From Halobacteriovoraceae bacterium (lineage in GTDB: Bacteria; Bdellovibrionota; Bacteriovoracia; Bacteriovoracales; Bacteriovoracaceae): a stretch of 64,000 nucleotides of DNA. The DNA lies in assembly GCA_020635115.1 (NCBI GenBank), contig JACKAK010000001.1:186001-250000 (forward strand), written 5' to 3'. The translations under genes and the position numbers were made by a program. Below, one piece after another: positions 9,182 to 16,858 of the stretch. The notes beneath the pieces were generated by a model. That model was not told where the DNA came from and made no database searches. It was given only the letters and a program-made list of their open reading frames with translations. Positions within the stretch are counted from its first letter, which is position 1; each line of letters opens with the position of its first letter.

Positions 9182-10167
9182 TAAAAACTATCATTAAATT
9201 TCTGTTTGCTGCTGCGATTCTATATTGGTTATTTCAAAAAGGTGACCTTGATTTTTCACTCATCAAAAAATCCTGGGCCAGTCCAGAGAATTGGATTATG
9301 GGTTATGCTCTCATTCTTCTAGGTATCACCATGGGAATAATTCGTTGGCGCTCTCTCCTGCACACTGGAACTGATAAAAAATTCTCACTTTCGGATATTT
9401 CAAGACTCACTTGGATTGGACTTTTCTTTAGTGCTGTCTTACCAGGGGCCGTGACTGGAGATTTAATAAAACTACTGTACGCTAAAGATCTAGATAGAGG
9501 TTTTTCAAAAACATTTCTTTTAATGTCAGTCTTTATGGATCGAGTGATCGGACTCATGGGTTTACTTTTTATATTAGGTTTTTCTAGCCTTATTTTTTAT
9601 AACGATATTGTAAATATTGACCCTAAGTTAAAAACGATCGTATACCTTAATCTTCTCATATTTGCGGGTATGGTTACTTTTGTTTGCTTATTATTTGTCC
9701 CGAAGAAAATTCAAACCATCATTTTAGAACTTGTAAAAAAAATTCCTATTATTGGAAATCGCGGTAGTTACACACTTACTCAAGTGTGGATATTTGGAAA
9801 ATCAAAAAGGCTTGTCTTGCAAAATATTTTTATAAGTGCTGTCGCTCAGACTAGTAACATTATGGCGTTCTGGGTTCTGGCCTCCCCATTTTTTAACCAA
9901 CCTCTTTCTTTGAAATATGCTTTTACCTTTGTCCCTCTAGGTCTTGTTGCCATTGCGATTCCCATTTCTCCGGCCGGAGTCGGTGTAGGGCACGCCATTT
10001 TTAATACTCTTTTTGGCCATTATGGAATTACAAATGGCGCTTCATTATTCAATCTTTTTTTCATTGGCTACTTCACAATCAACATTTTAGGAATCATCCC
10101 TTATCTTATGGCCGGAAAAAGACATACATTACATGAGGCAGATGAGCTTGAACATTCAGTTAGCTAG
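9178..10167 (+). CDS. Lysylphosphatidylglycerol synthase TM-region family (UPF0104) membrane protein
   Basis: Integral inner-membrane protein of 329 residues with about eight hydrophobic segments, of the family that contains the flippase part of MprF and AglD-type proteins. Typical marks are WRSLLHTG after TM2, LPGAVTGDLIKLLYAKDLDR with the conserved G-D/R pattern, VFMDRVIGLMGLL, and IPISPAGVGVGHAIFNTLFGHYG near the C-terminus. Family members are thought to move or modify lipid-linked substrates. Here the 4-base overlap with a GT2 suggests handling of a lipid-linked sugar product. There is no synthase (LysPGS) domain, so it does not aminoacylate lipids by itself. Confidence 0.75.
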   Translation: MIKTIIKFLFAAAILYWLFQKGDLDFSLIKKSWASPENWIMGYALILLGITMGIIRWRSLLHTGTDKKFSLSDISRLTWIGLFFSAVLPGAVTGDLIKLLYAKDLDRGFSKTFLLMSVFMDRVIGLMGLLFILGFSSLIFYNDIVNIDPKLKTIVYLNLLIFAGMVTFVCLLFVPKKIQTIILELVKKIPIIGNRGSYTLTQVWIFGKSKRLVLQNIFISAVAQTSNIMAFWVLASPFFNQPLSLKYAFTFVPLGLVAIAIPISPAGVGVGHAIFNTLFGHYGITNGASLFNLFFIGYFTINILGIIPYLMAGKRHTLHEADELEHSVS

Positions 10168-10171
10168 TATG

Positions 10172-10202
10172 AAAAAAGGGCCACTTAATATAAATGGCCC
10201 TT
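10172..10202 (-). terminator. Rho-independent terminator for the minus-strand lipoprotein gene
   Basis: AAGGGCCA (10176-10183) pairs perfectly with TGGCCCTT (10195-10202) around an 11-base AT loop. Read on the minus strand the stem is followed by a run of six T (complement of the A run at 10172-10177). It therefore ends transcription of the lipoprotein gene at 10231-10680; on the plus strand no T run follows. Confidence 0.8.
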
Positions 10203-10230
10203 AAAAATCAGTTAAACTTGTAAATATAAT

Positions 10231-10680
10231 TTAGATTTGAGTACGACACATTGAAACTGGAGTTTCATTAGACACAGTCAAGATAAAACAACTGTCGCCA
10301 TTATATCCAGAAATCACACCAAAGTTTCCAACACTAGAACCATCTGATGTTTTTTGTCCCTCAATAAGGTCAACTTTTTCATTTGAAAACAAATATTTTC
10401 CTCTAATAAAGACAGGAGTTTCTCCATTTTCTGGTCTCACTTCCAAAGTTACAACATCAGAATTTTGACCTTCAAAATACAAAAAGATATCAATTCCAAA
10501 TGAATCATGCCCTTTAAATACGGAATTATTTGTTTCGATAAATTCTTTAAATGATACTTCAGAAGCAAATTTTGTACTGGTTTCAGTTCCCTTAGATTTC
10601 GTTGATTTTTTAACACCACATGATGTTCCTAAAATTGCACTTAAAACAAAAAGACATGCTAATAATTTTTTCATTTTCAT
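10231..10680 (-). CDS. Small lipoprotein of unknown function
   Basis: The 149-residue product has a lipoprotein signal (MKMKKLLACLFVLSAILGTSC) with the lipidated cysteine at position 21, followed by a Ser/Thr/Lys-rich linker. A GGGAG site precedes ATG 10680. The mature domain has a SFKEFIETN segment, alternating beta-type stretches and two late cysteines (DSCFILTV and VSMCRT) that could form a disulfide. The overall layout matches the lipoprotein at 11028-11408 (a FKxF motif early, paired Cys near the end), so I infer the two are divergent paralogues. It is followed by a clear terminator. Function unknown. Confidence 0.7.
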   Translation of the reverse strand: MKMKKLLACLFVLSAILGTSCGVKKSTKSKGTETSTKFASEVSFKEFIETNNSVFKGHDSFGIDIFLYFEGQNSDVVTLEVRPENGETPVFIRGKYLFSNEKVDLIEGQKTSDGSSVGNFGVISGYNGDSCFILTVSNETPVSMCRTQI

Positions 10681-10809
10681 AATTACTCCCGGTTTGACCC
10701 TTTAGTTGAAAATTGTATGTAGGTTCTGGAGCAATATTTGTGCCAAAATGGTATTAAATATTCCCTACATATTTAAAGAGACTTAGCTCAAACTTCAAAA
10801 TTAAAGTAA

Positions 10810-10821
10810 AGACAGCTGTCT
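10810..10821. promoter_or_regulatory. 12-bp perfect palindrome in a divergent intergenic region
   Basis: AGACAGCTGTCT is self-complementary and lies midway in the 347-base gap between two divergent lipoprotein genes, followed by a T run. With no loop it is a poor terminator and a better candidate operator. No regulator is identified. Apart from this site and the leader hairpin at 10979-11004, I see nothing definite in the gap. Confidence 0.25.
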
Positions 10822-10978
10822 ATTTTTTTTTCACAAAAAAATCGGTATCAAATTTTTGGACGGCCTAAGTTTTTGAAATGTAAATACTTACTGAGCATTG
10901 AAGTGGTACCAATTTTGCAGAGATTATTATAAAGGATATGTAAGTAAAGACATCATTCTTCTTCTATTTATGTTTGTT

Positions 10979-11004
10979 GGCCCTCCCTACTCAAAGGAAG
11001 GGTC
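10979..11004 (+). other. Leader hairpin upstream of lipoprotein gene
   Basis: GGCCCTCCC pairs with GGAAGGGTC (one mismatch and one G-T pair) around an 8-base loop, ending 23 bases before ATG 11028 and just before its ribosome-binding site. The T content after the stem is weak (TTACTTT), so it could be an attenuator, an mRNA-stabilising leader hairpin, or chance. Confidence 0.3.
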
Positions 11005-11027
11005 TTACTTTCAGCTTGGAGAAAAAA

Positions 11028-11408
11028 ATGAAATACTTGATTTCATTATTAACTATTATTATTGCGACTTCTTGTGGTGAAATTATTTCAGAATCAAACT
11101 TTAAAACAATTGATTTCAAGACGTTTTTAAATCAAAACTTATCAGGAACGTATTACAAACTTGAATACACACTTATAATTAGATCAGATAAGTCCTATAC
11201 CTTTACTCAAAAAGATCCAGAAAATTATAAAAATTCATTTACTCAAAAAGGTGGGGTCGTAGAAGTTGAGGGAAATCGCAAATTAATTAATGAAAGCGAT
11301 GGTGTTTTTGGTGAAATCAAAATTTCATCAAAAGACGAAAACTGTATAAGACTTTCTTATGAATTAGAAGAGGATCAACGTGTTCATTCTGTCACGGTCT
11401 GCAAATAA
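11028..11408 (+). CDS. Small lipoprotein, likely paralogue of the one at 10231
   Basis: Start ATG 11028 is chosen because it follows a GGAG site and begins directly with a lipoprotein signal, MKYLISLLTIIIATSC, lipobox ATSC, lipidated Cys16. The mature part is ~110 residues, beta-rich, with TIDFKTFLNQN early and two late cysteines (ENCIRL and VTVCK at the C-terminus). The DFKTF and late-Cys pattern parallels the lipoprotein on the opposite strand at 10231-10680, suggesting duplication followed by inversion or divergence. No enzyme motif is visible. It ends 3 bases before the end of the convergent gene at 11412. Confidence 0.65.
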   Translation: MKYLISLLTIIIATSCGEIISESNFKTIDFKTFLNQNLSGTYYKLEYTLIIRSDKSYTFTQKDPENYKNSFTQKGGVVEVEGNRKLINESDGVFGEIKISSKDENCIRLSYELEEDQRVHSVTVCK

Positions 11409-11411
11409 ATA

Positions 11412-12065
11412 TTAAAAGACAAATATTTTATTCACATCAATATGTCCATATCGTAGCCACTTTGTTTTAAGTGATTCGATTTTGAACAAAAACTTTATCT
11501 CTTCATCTTTATTATTCATGTTGCGTACTTTTTTAGATTCCTTTTTAAGAGAAGGTTTGATCTCGCTAGGAACTAAACACATTCCGGGTAAAAGATAATT
11601 CTTATTATCAATTGATAAGATTCTTCCAGTAAATATATCACCCTTTACCAAAGTTGGTTTTGGATGTTCCTTATCTAAGGAAACCTTTTTGTCATGGAGA
11701 ATATCCTTGAAAGAATATTGGCCTCTTATATTTTTGCCAGTGAATTCAAATATCGAGTAATTGACACTACGAAAACTCATTGCAAGATTTTCTTCAAGCC
11801 CTGAATCTTTGATATATTTTTCAATAACGACTTCCTCATCATTGCGAGAAGAAAACTGCAGAAGATACCAGTCATTAAAAAGATTCATTCGAGTTTCATA
11901 GTCTTCATCATCCTCATTCACTTTTCCTGTAAATGAAAAGTAATCATTCTTGGCCTCTAAAAGAAGATTGTAGAATTCATCTGTTGAAAACTTATGAAGT
12001 GCAGTTTCTAAATGTTTTTGTATTTCATCGTACATAGGTTTATAAATTCTCTTCCGAATCTTCAA
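11412..12065 (-). CDS. Hypothetical cytoplasmic protein
   Basis: A 217-residue protein without signal peptide or membrane segment. The N-terminal half is helical and acidic (EVVIEKYIKDSGLEENLA preceded by FNDWYLLQFSSRN). The C-terminal half has beta-type stretches, with KGDIFTGRILSIDNKNYLLPG reading like a small barrel strand pair and a basic patch KKESKKVRNMNNK. I do not recognise a family. It lies downstream of lepA on the same strand with a 127-base gap that shows no clear terminator, so co-transcription with lepA is possible but not shown. Confidence 0.55.
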   Translation of the reverse strand: MKIRKRIYKPMYDEIQKHLETALHKFSTDEFYNLLLEAKNDYFSFTGKVNEDDEDYETRMNLFNDWYLLQFSSRNDEEVVIEKYIKDSGLEENLAMSFRSVNYSIFEFTGKNIRGQYSFKDILHDKKVSLDKEHPKPTLVKGDIFTGRILSIDNKNYLLPGMCLVPSEIKPSLKKESKKVRNMNNKDEEIKFLFKIESLKTKWLRYGHIDVNKIFVF

Positions 12066-12192
12066 AATTGTCCAGCCAAGAAAATTTTAATCTGTGTGTA
12101 ATTCATATTTAAATTTTTTTGACTATTCAAAATAAAAAATGATTTGACATGTATTTGTCCGACCATTTTAGAACATTTTTCAAAGTATGATC

Positions 12193-13992
12193 TTAATCAT
12201 CAACCTTAAGAACAGCTAAAAATGCTTCCTGTGGTATTTCTACATTTCCAACCATTTTCATTCTTTTCTTTCCGGCCTTTTGTTTTTCAAGAAGTTTTCT
12301 CTTTCTTGAAATATCTCCCCCATAACATTTAGCAAGAACATTCTTCCTTAGGGCCTTCACCGTCTCTCTGGCCAAAACCTTTGAACCAATTGCGGCCTGT
12401 ATTGCAATGTCAAACTGTTGCCTATCGATAATTTTTTGTAGTTTTTGAGTCAGATCTCGTCCTTTAAACTGAGCTGTTGTTCTATGGGTGATAATAGAAA
12501 GAGCATCGACTGGGTCTCCATTCAGTAAGATATCAAGCTTTACCAAATCACTTTCTTGATACCCATTAAACTCATAGTCCATTGAAGCATAACCTTTAGT
12601 CATACCTTTTAATTTGTCATAAAAATCGAAAACCATCTCACTTAAGGGAAGGTTATAGATCACTTGTACCCTATCTGTTGTAATATATTTAATTTCAATT
12701 TGTATTCCTCTACGTTCCGTACAAAGAGTAATAATTTTCCCAACATATTCATTTGGAACATGTATGGAGAGAACTACGTAGGGTTCCATAATTTTTTCGA
12801 CTAAGGCCATATCTGGAAGTTCAGAGGGATTATCAACTTCTATTTCTTCACCCTTTACAGTTTTCACCTTATAACCAACTGACGGTGCAGTAGAGATAAG
12901 ATTCATATCGAATTCTCGCTCAAGTCTTTCTTGAATGATATTCATGTGCAAAAGACCTAAAAATCCACATCTAAAACCGAATCCAAGAGCAGTAGAAGTT
13001 TCTGGTTCATAAGTAAAAGATGAATCGTTTAAAGCAAGTTTTTCCAATGATTCTTTTAATGCTTCATACTCAGTACTATCAACGGGAAATATCCCACAAA
13101 AAACCATGGGTTTAATTTCTTGGTAACCGGCCAGTTTCGGAGTATCCTTCTTACTTGCATGAACAATTGTATCTCCAATTGATACATCTCTTATGTTTTT
13201 TATTCCACAAATAACCATACCAACTTCACCTGCAGTGAACTCATTTACTTCTGTAAAAAAAGGATTATTTACTGCCAGTTTTAAAACTTCATATTGTTGT
13301 TCAGAGTGTTTAAGATATATTTTTTCTCTTTTCTTTAGCGTTCCTTCTACGACTCTAATTAAAATAACGACACCTTGGTAAGTATCAAACCAAGAGTCAA
13401 AGATGAGAGCTTGTAAATTGTTATCTGGTTTACCTTTTGGACAGGGAATTCTTTGAACAATTGTTTCAAGTAAATCTTTTATGCCAATTCCACTTTTGGC
13501 AGAAACTTCATTGGCCTCTTGAGCTTCAATACCAATGATTTCTTCAATTTCATCTTTGACTTTTTTGGCATCGGCATGTGGAAGATCAATTTTGTTTATT
13601 ACAGGAACAATTTCAAGATCATTTTCGATGGCCATGTAAACGTTTGCCAGAGTTTGAGCTTCAACTCCCTGCGAAGCATCCACAACCAGTAAAGCTCCAT
13701 CACAAGATGCTAAAGAACGACTGACTTCATAAGTAAAATCGACGTGTCCAGGGGTATCAATAAGATTTAATTGATAGGTATTTCCATCATTGGCCTTATA
13801 TTCGATACGAACAGTTTGGGCCTTAATAGTGATCCCTCTCTCTTTTTCTAAATCCATATTGTCTAGAAGGCGATCTTTTTTTTCTCTATCTGTGACAGCA
13901 TTACATTCCTCTATAAGCCTGTCAGCAAGGGTAGATTTACCGTGGTCAATATGAGCAATGATTGAAAAGTTTCTTATAAATTTTTGATCCAT
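12193..13992 (-). CDS. lepA: Elongation factor 4 (LepA)
   Basis: Ribosome-associated GTPase that acts on stalled or mistranslocated ribosomes and in 30S biogenesis. G1 IIAHIDHGKST, G2 region with KERGITIKAQT, G3 DTPGHVDF and G4 INKIDLP are intact, followed by domains II, III and V and the LepA-specific C-terminal domain with VDALSIITHR and CYGGDISRKRKLLEKQK. The start is placed at ATG 13992, giving 599 residues, the family's usual length; the upstream in-frame ATG at 14097 would add 35 residues with no homology expected. A GGGGA directly abuts the ATG, an unusually short spacing. Confidence 0.95.
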   Translation of the reverse strand: MDQKFIRNFSIIAHIDHGKSTLADRLIEECNAVTDREKKDRLLDNMDLEKERGITIKAQTVRIEYKANDGNTYQLNLIDTPGHVDFTYEVSRSLASCDGALLVVDASQGVEAQTLANVYMAIENDLEIVPVINKIDLPHADAKKVKDEIEEIIGIEAQEANEVSAKSGIGIKDLLETIVQRIPCPKGKPDNNLQALIFDSWFDTYQGVVILIRVVEGTLKKREKIYLKHSEQQYEVLKLAVNNPFFTEVNEFTAGEVGMVICGIKNIRDVSIGDTIVHASKKDTPKLAGYQEIKPMVFCGIFPVDSTEYEALKESLEKLALNDSSFTYEPETSTALGFGFRCGFLGLLHMNIIQERLEREFDMNLISTAPSVGYKVKTVKGEEIEVDNPSELPDMALVEKIMEPYVVLSIHVPNEYVGKIITLCTERRGIQIEIKYITTDRVQVIYNLPLSEMVFDFYDKLKGMTKGYASMDYEFNGYQESDLVKLDILLNGDPVDALSIITHRTTAQFKGRDLTQKLQKIIDRQQFDIAIQAAIGSKVLARETVKALRKNVLAKCYGGDISRKRKLLEKQKAGKKRMKMVGNVEIPQEAFLAVLKVDD

Positions 13993-14117
13993 TCCCCGTA
14001 TATACACTAGGTAGAATATGTAGTCGAATGATAAAAAAGAGTCTAAACAAAGCGCATAACTCATCGCATCACCCATATAATTCATAATCTTTAGCAAGGA
14101 TGTAGATCTATATATCC

Positions 14118-14282
14118 TTAAAACAGGTCCTCAACCCTAACTTGAGATCTGTCCAGAACAGCAGATTTTACTTTATAATGTTCAGACATATAAGAGCGCA
14201 GGAGAGATTTATACTTCCTTTTTAATTTATCAAACCTGGTTGAAAATGATCGTGAATTACGAGCAGTTAAATCTTTAATAAT
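14118..14282 (-). pseudogene. Possible coding remnant upstream of lepA
   Basis: In the 318-base gap between lepA and the next gene, one minus-strand frame reads 54 codons without a stop and has protein-like composition (LTARNSRSFSTRFDKLKRK, then YMSEHYKVKSAVLDRSQVR, ending VEDLF). It has no ATG, GTG or TTG near its 5' end and follows directly after a TAG, so it is either a remnant of a longer gene or would need an ATT start. It could equally be chance. Nothing else is seen in the gap. Confidence 0.25.
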
Positions 14283-14309
14283 CTATTTCTTGATTAAGGC
14301 CATGATCTT

Positions 14310-14624
14310 TTAAGTGAATTCTTTTAGAGTTTCTAACTGAAAATCTTCAAACGTTTGCTCATTATTTATTGCTTGTGCAAGTCTTGGAAATATGACAGTG
14401 AGAAGTAAATCAATTGTTTCATAATCAGTTACAATTTCATTATTAAATTTGAGAATTTGTTCCAAATATTCTTGAGCTTGAGATAGGTTTAGAGACTCAC
14501 CGTCTTTCTCTAATTCAGCTATCTTTTTACTCATTTTATTTATAGAGTTTAGGTATTCTTTTTCTGCTGAATGACCTGTAGTAAGTATTATTCCCAAAAA
14601 ACTTAACATAAATAATATTTTCAA
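14310..14624 (-). CDS. Small exported helical protein
   Basis: A 104-residue product with a signal peptide (MKILFMLSFLGIILTTGHSA, cleavage after HSA). The mature ~84 residues are predicted all-helical and acidic with heptad-like spacing (INKMSKKIAELEKDGESL), no cysteines and no second membrane segment, so it is probably a small soluble periplasmic protein. No family is recognised. Flanking gaps of more than 200 bases on the upstream side suggest its own promoter. Confidence 0.55.
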   Translation of the reverse strand: MKILFMLSFLGIILTTGHSAEKEYLNSINKMSKKIAELEKDGESLNLSQAQEYLEQILKFNNEIVTDYETIDLLLTVIFPRLAQAINNEQTFEDFQLETLKEFT

Positions 14625-14839
14625 AATATATCTCCCAAAATGATTTTGTAAATCCTATGAAAATGTGATTAGAGTTTTGCTGTAACATGCATAATGAACT
14701 ATTGCATTAACTTTATCATTTTTGGAAAATGCTCACTTCAGATGATTGAACTTTAAATTACCGAAAATAAACAATGAACTAGAAACACTGACTTTATTTA
14801 TGTAAAAATTTTATAACATGATAGCAGCTAAATATAAAC

Positions 14840-16084
14840 TTAAGCAAAAACTTCTCTAGAAAGAACCATGAGATAATAATCTAAAGAACTTTCTTTTCCT
14901 CTAATTGGAATGACGTTGGCAAATCCTTTAAAAATAGGTTCGACCTCTTGGACAACAGAACTTTCTTGATCTTCACCATCTATTTTATCATCATTTTCAA
15001 CCTCATTAGGTAAGGTCGAATTATCCTCAAACTGATTTTTAGATTCCCCCTCAGAATCTTCCATATCCAATCTAGGAATGATCACTTCTGCATTTTCAAT
15101 TTTTGATCGTCGTTTAACCGCCAATTCAAAACTATGAATGATTGATTCAGGCATGAATTTATCTGTAAGAGGTTTACCCATTACATCTTCTGTGGAAACC
15201 TGTAATAAATCATAAAGAATATTATTCATATAAACGAGATTCCCATCTGCATTAGCAACCAGAACAGGTCTTTTAGTAAGGTTTGCTAAGGCATCAAATT
15301 TTCTACGTTCGATATTAATTCTATCAGTTCTAAGTTCATCAAAAACTTTGAAATTATGAATCATTTTGTTCATCTCTTCTGCGATTTCACCTATTTCATC
15401 ATCCTGATTGTAAAAAATTGAAACGTCAAAATTACAATCTTGAAGCTCTCGAATTGCATCTTTGATCTTTTTAAAAGGTAGAGCAATAGATCCAGGGATT
15501 ATCAAAGTAAAAAGTATGGTTGCTAAAAAAACGATAATGAGTGTAATCATCATATTTTTTTTGATCTCGGCAATAACATCTTTTATTTGGCCATCTCTTT
15601 CTGATGCTTGAGCGTATTGAATTTGTTGAAAATCCGAGAAGGCCTCAAGTATTTTATCCGCAAACTCTGATATTGAAGCTAGGCCGGCCCTGTCTCGGTT
15701 GTAATCGAGGGCCTTGGTAATAACTAACCTCAATGAATCCACATAGGAGAGCATTTGTCCCACAGTTTTTTTAGATTCTGGATCAACATAAAGAGAATCA
15801 ACTGTTTGTAATTGCTTTGTAAAATCCTCACATAAATCGATAAGCTTTTTCTTAGTTGCTTCATCATTTTTAACCAAAAACTTCCTTGAGTTCTTAAGAA
15901 TTGAAATTGCTGAAATTCTTATTTCGGTTGTCAAAGTTGAAACTCTATTAGACTTCATTGCAATAGACTCTATATCCCTATTTAAAGAGCCTAGAAAATT
16001 GTAGACAATAAATCCTACGATAAAAACAATAACGTTAGTTGTAACAAAACTGAATGTAACTCTATTTTTGAGCGATAAATTCAA
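14840..16084 (-). CDS. Membrane sensor with HAMP and PAS domains but no output domain
   Basis: Two transmembrane segments (residues ~13-31 and ~178-200) enclose a periplasmic helical domain of ~145 residues of four-helix-bundle type. A HAMP region follows (ALPFKKIKDAIRELQ with DDEIGEIAEEMNKM), then a PAS domain (~265-330; VLVANADGNLVYMNNILYDL, VMGKPLTDKF). The remaining ~90 residues are acidic and low-complexity, and no kinase, cyclase or methyl-accepting domain is present. It starts with TTG, 8 bases after the trkA-like stop, and its GAGGTG site overlaps that stop, so it is translationally tied to the potassium uptake genes. I infer a role in sensing or tuning K+ or turgor, with output perhaps through protein contact. 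Confidence 0.7.
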   Translation of the reverse strand: MNLSLKNRVTFSFVTTNVIVFIVGFIVYNFLGSLNRDIESIAMKSNRVSTLTTEIRISAISILKNSRKFLVKNDEATKKKLIDLCEDFTKQLQTVDSLYVDPESKKTVGQMLSYVDSLRLVITKALDYNRDRAGLASISEFADKILEAFSDFQQIQYAQASERDGQIKDVIAEIKKNMMITLIIVFLATILFTLIIPGSIALPFKKIKDAIRELQDCNFDVSIFYNQDDEIGEIAEEMNKMIHNFKVFDELRTDRINIERRKFDALANLTKRPVLVANADGNLVYMNNILYDLLQVSTEDVMGKPLTDKFMPESIIHSFELAVKRRSKIENAEVIIPRLDMEDSEGESKNQFEDNSTLPNEVENDDKIDGEDQESSVVQEVEPIFKGFANVIPIRGKESSLDYYLMVLSREVFA

Positions 16085-16092
16085 AATTCACC

Positions 16093-16788
16093 TCAATTTT
16101 CTGCTAAATCAGAAAAAAGTCTATTAAAGTTTTTTTCTGATCCAACTAATACGACAATATCATCAGCATCTATTATGTCCATTGGCATAGGACAATCATT
16201 TATTTTTACTCTCCACGCCGCTTTTCCATCCTCGGTGATATAAGGAACGCGTTTTTGAAGAGCTACTATGTTGAGAGAATAATTCTGTCGAATTTTACTT
16301 TCAACTAAAGTTTTCCCTTCAAAATTTTTTCCTAACTTTAGCTCCACAATGGAATATCCTGCTGCAAAATTATATCTTTGTAAAACGTGAGGAGCTACAA
16401 TTTTGGAAGCAATGATTTCTCCCATTTCTTCTTCAACTTTGATAATTTCAGATGCTCCAATTTCTTCGAGCACATGCTGGTGCATGATAGAGGTGGCACG
16501 TGCAATAACTCTACCAACTCCTAATTTTCTTAACATCGCAACGGCCATAATAGATATTTCAATATTATCACCTATGGCAACAACTGCAGTATCAACATCT
16601 GAAATATTTACTGAACGAAGTGAACGCTCTTCAGTTACATCTAGCTGGACAGCATGAGTTACTCGATCTTTAATACGCTCAACGAGGGCCATATCTTTAT
16701 CTATGGCCACAACTTCAGCACCTTTATCAAAAAGAGTCATCGCTGTTTTTGCCCCAAATGTTCCAAGACCTATTACTGCTACAATCAT
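16093..16788 (-). CDS. Trk/Ktr potassium uptake regulatory subunit (RCK/KTN protein)
   Basis: Cytoplasmic gating ring subunit of a TrkH/KtrB-type K+ channel. The N-terminal RCK_N Rossmann fold starts VAVIGLGTFGAKTA with Asp30 (VVAIDKD) for the adenine nucleotide, and VAIGDNIEISIMAVAMLRKLG follows. The C-terminal RCK_C (TrkA_C) domain covers ~140-225 and ends with DADDIVVLVGSEKNF. The 231-residue single-RCK length is like KtrA rather than the double-length E. coli TrkA. The gene lies 70 bases downstream of the channel gene on the same strand. Confidence 0.88.
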   Translation of the reverse strand: MIVAVIGLGTFGAKTAMTLFDKGAEVVAIDKDMALVERIKDRVTHAVQLDVTEERSLRSVNISDVDTAVVAIGDNIEISIMAVAMLRKLGVGRVIARATSIMHQHVLEEIGASEIIKVEEEMGEIIASKIVAPHVLQRYNFAAGYSIVELKLGKNFEGKTLVESKIRQNYSLNIVALQKRVPYITEDGKAAWRVKINDCPMPMDIIDADDIVVLVGSEKNFNRLFSDLAEN

Positions 16789-16858
16789 ATTTTAATACCT
16801 TAACATTATTATCTTATTCTCTAGATTATGAATCAATGCGACATTTTTTCCGCAGGTA

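Noticed and set aside
10898..11080. 60-codon plus-strand frame ahead of the second small lipoprotein
   Set aside because: It overlaps the lipoprotein start in another frame, lacks a ribosome-binding site and has no signal or domain.
13992..14097. Longer N-terminus for LepA
   Set aside because: It would add 35 residues before the conserved MDQKFIRNF opening, giving a length unlike the family's 598-600 residues.
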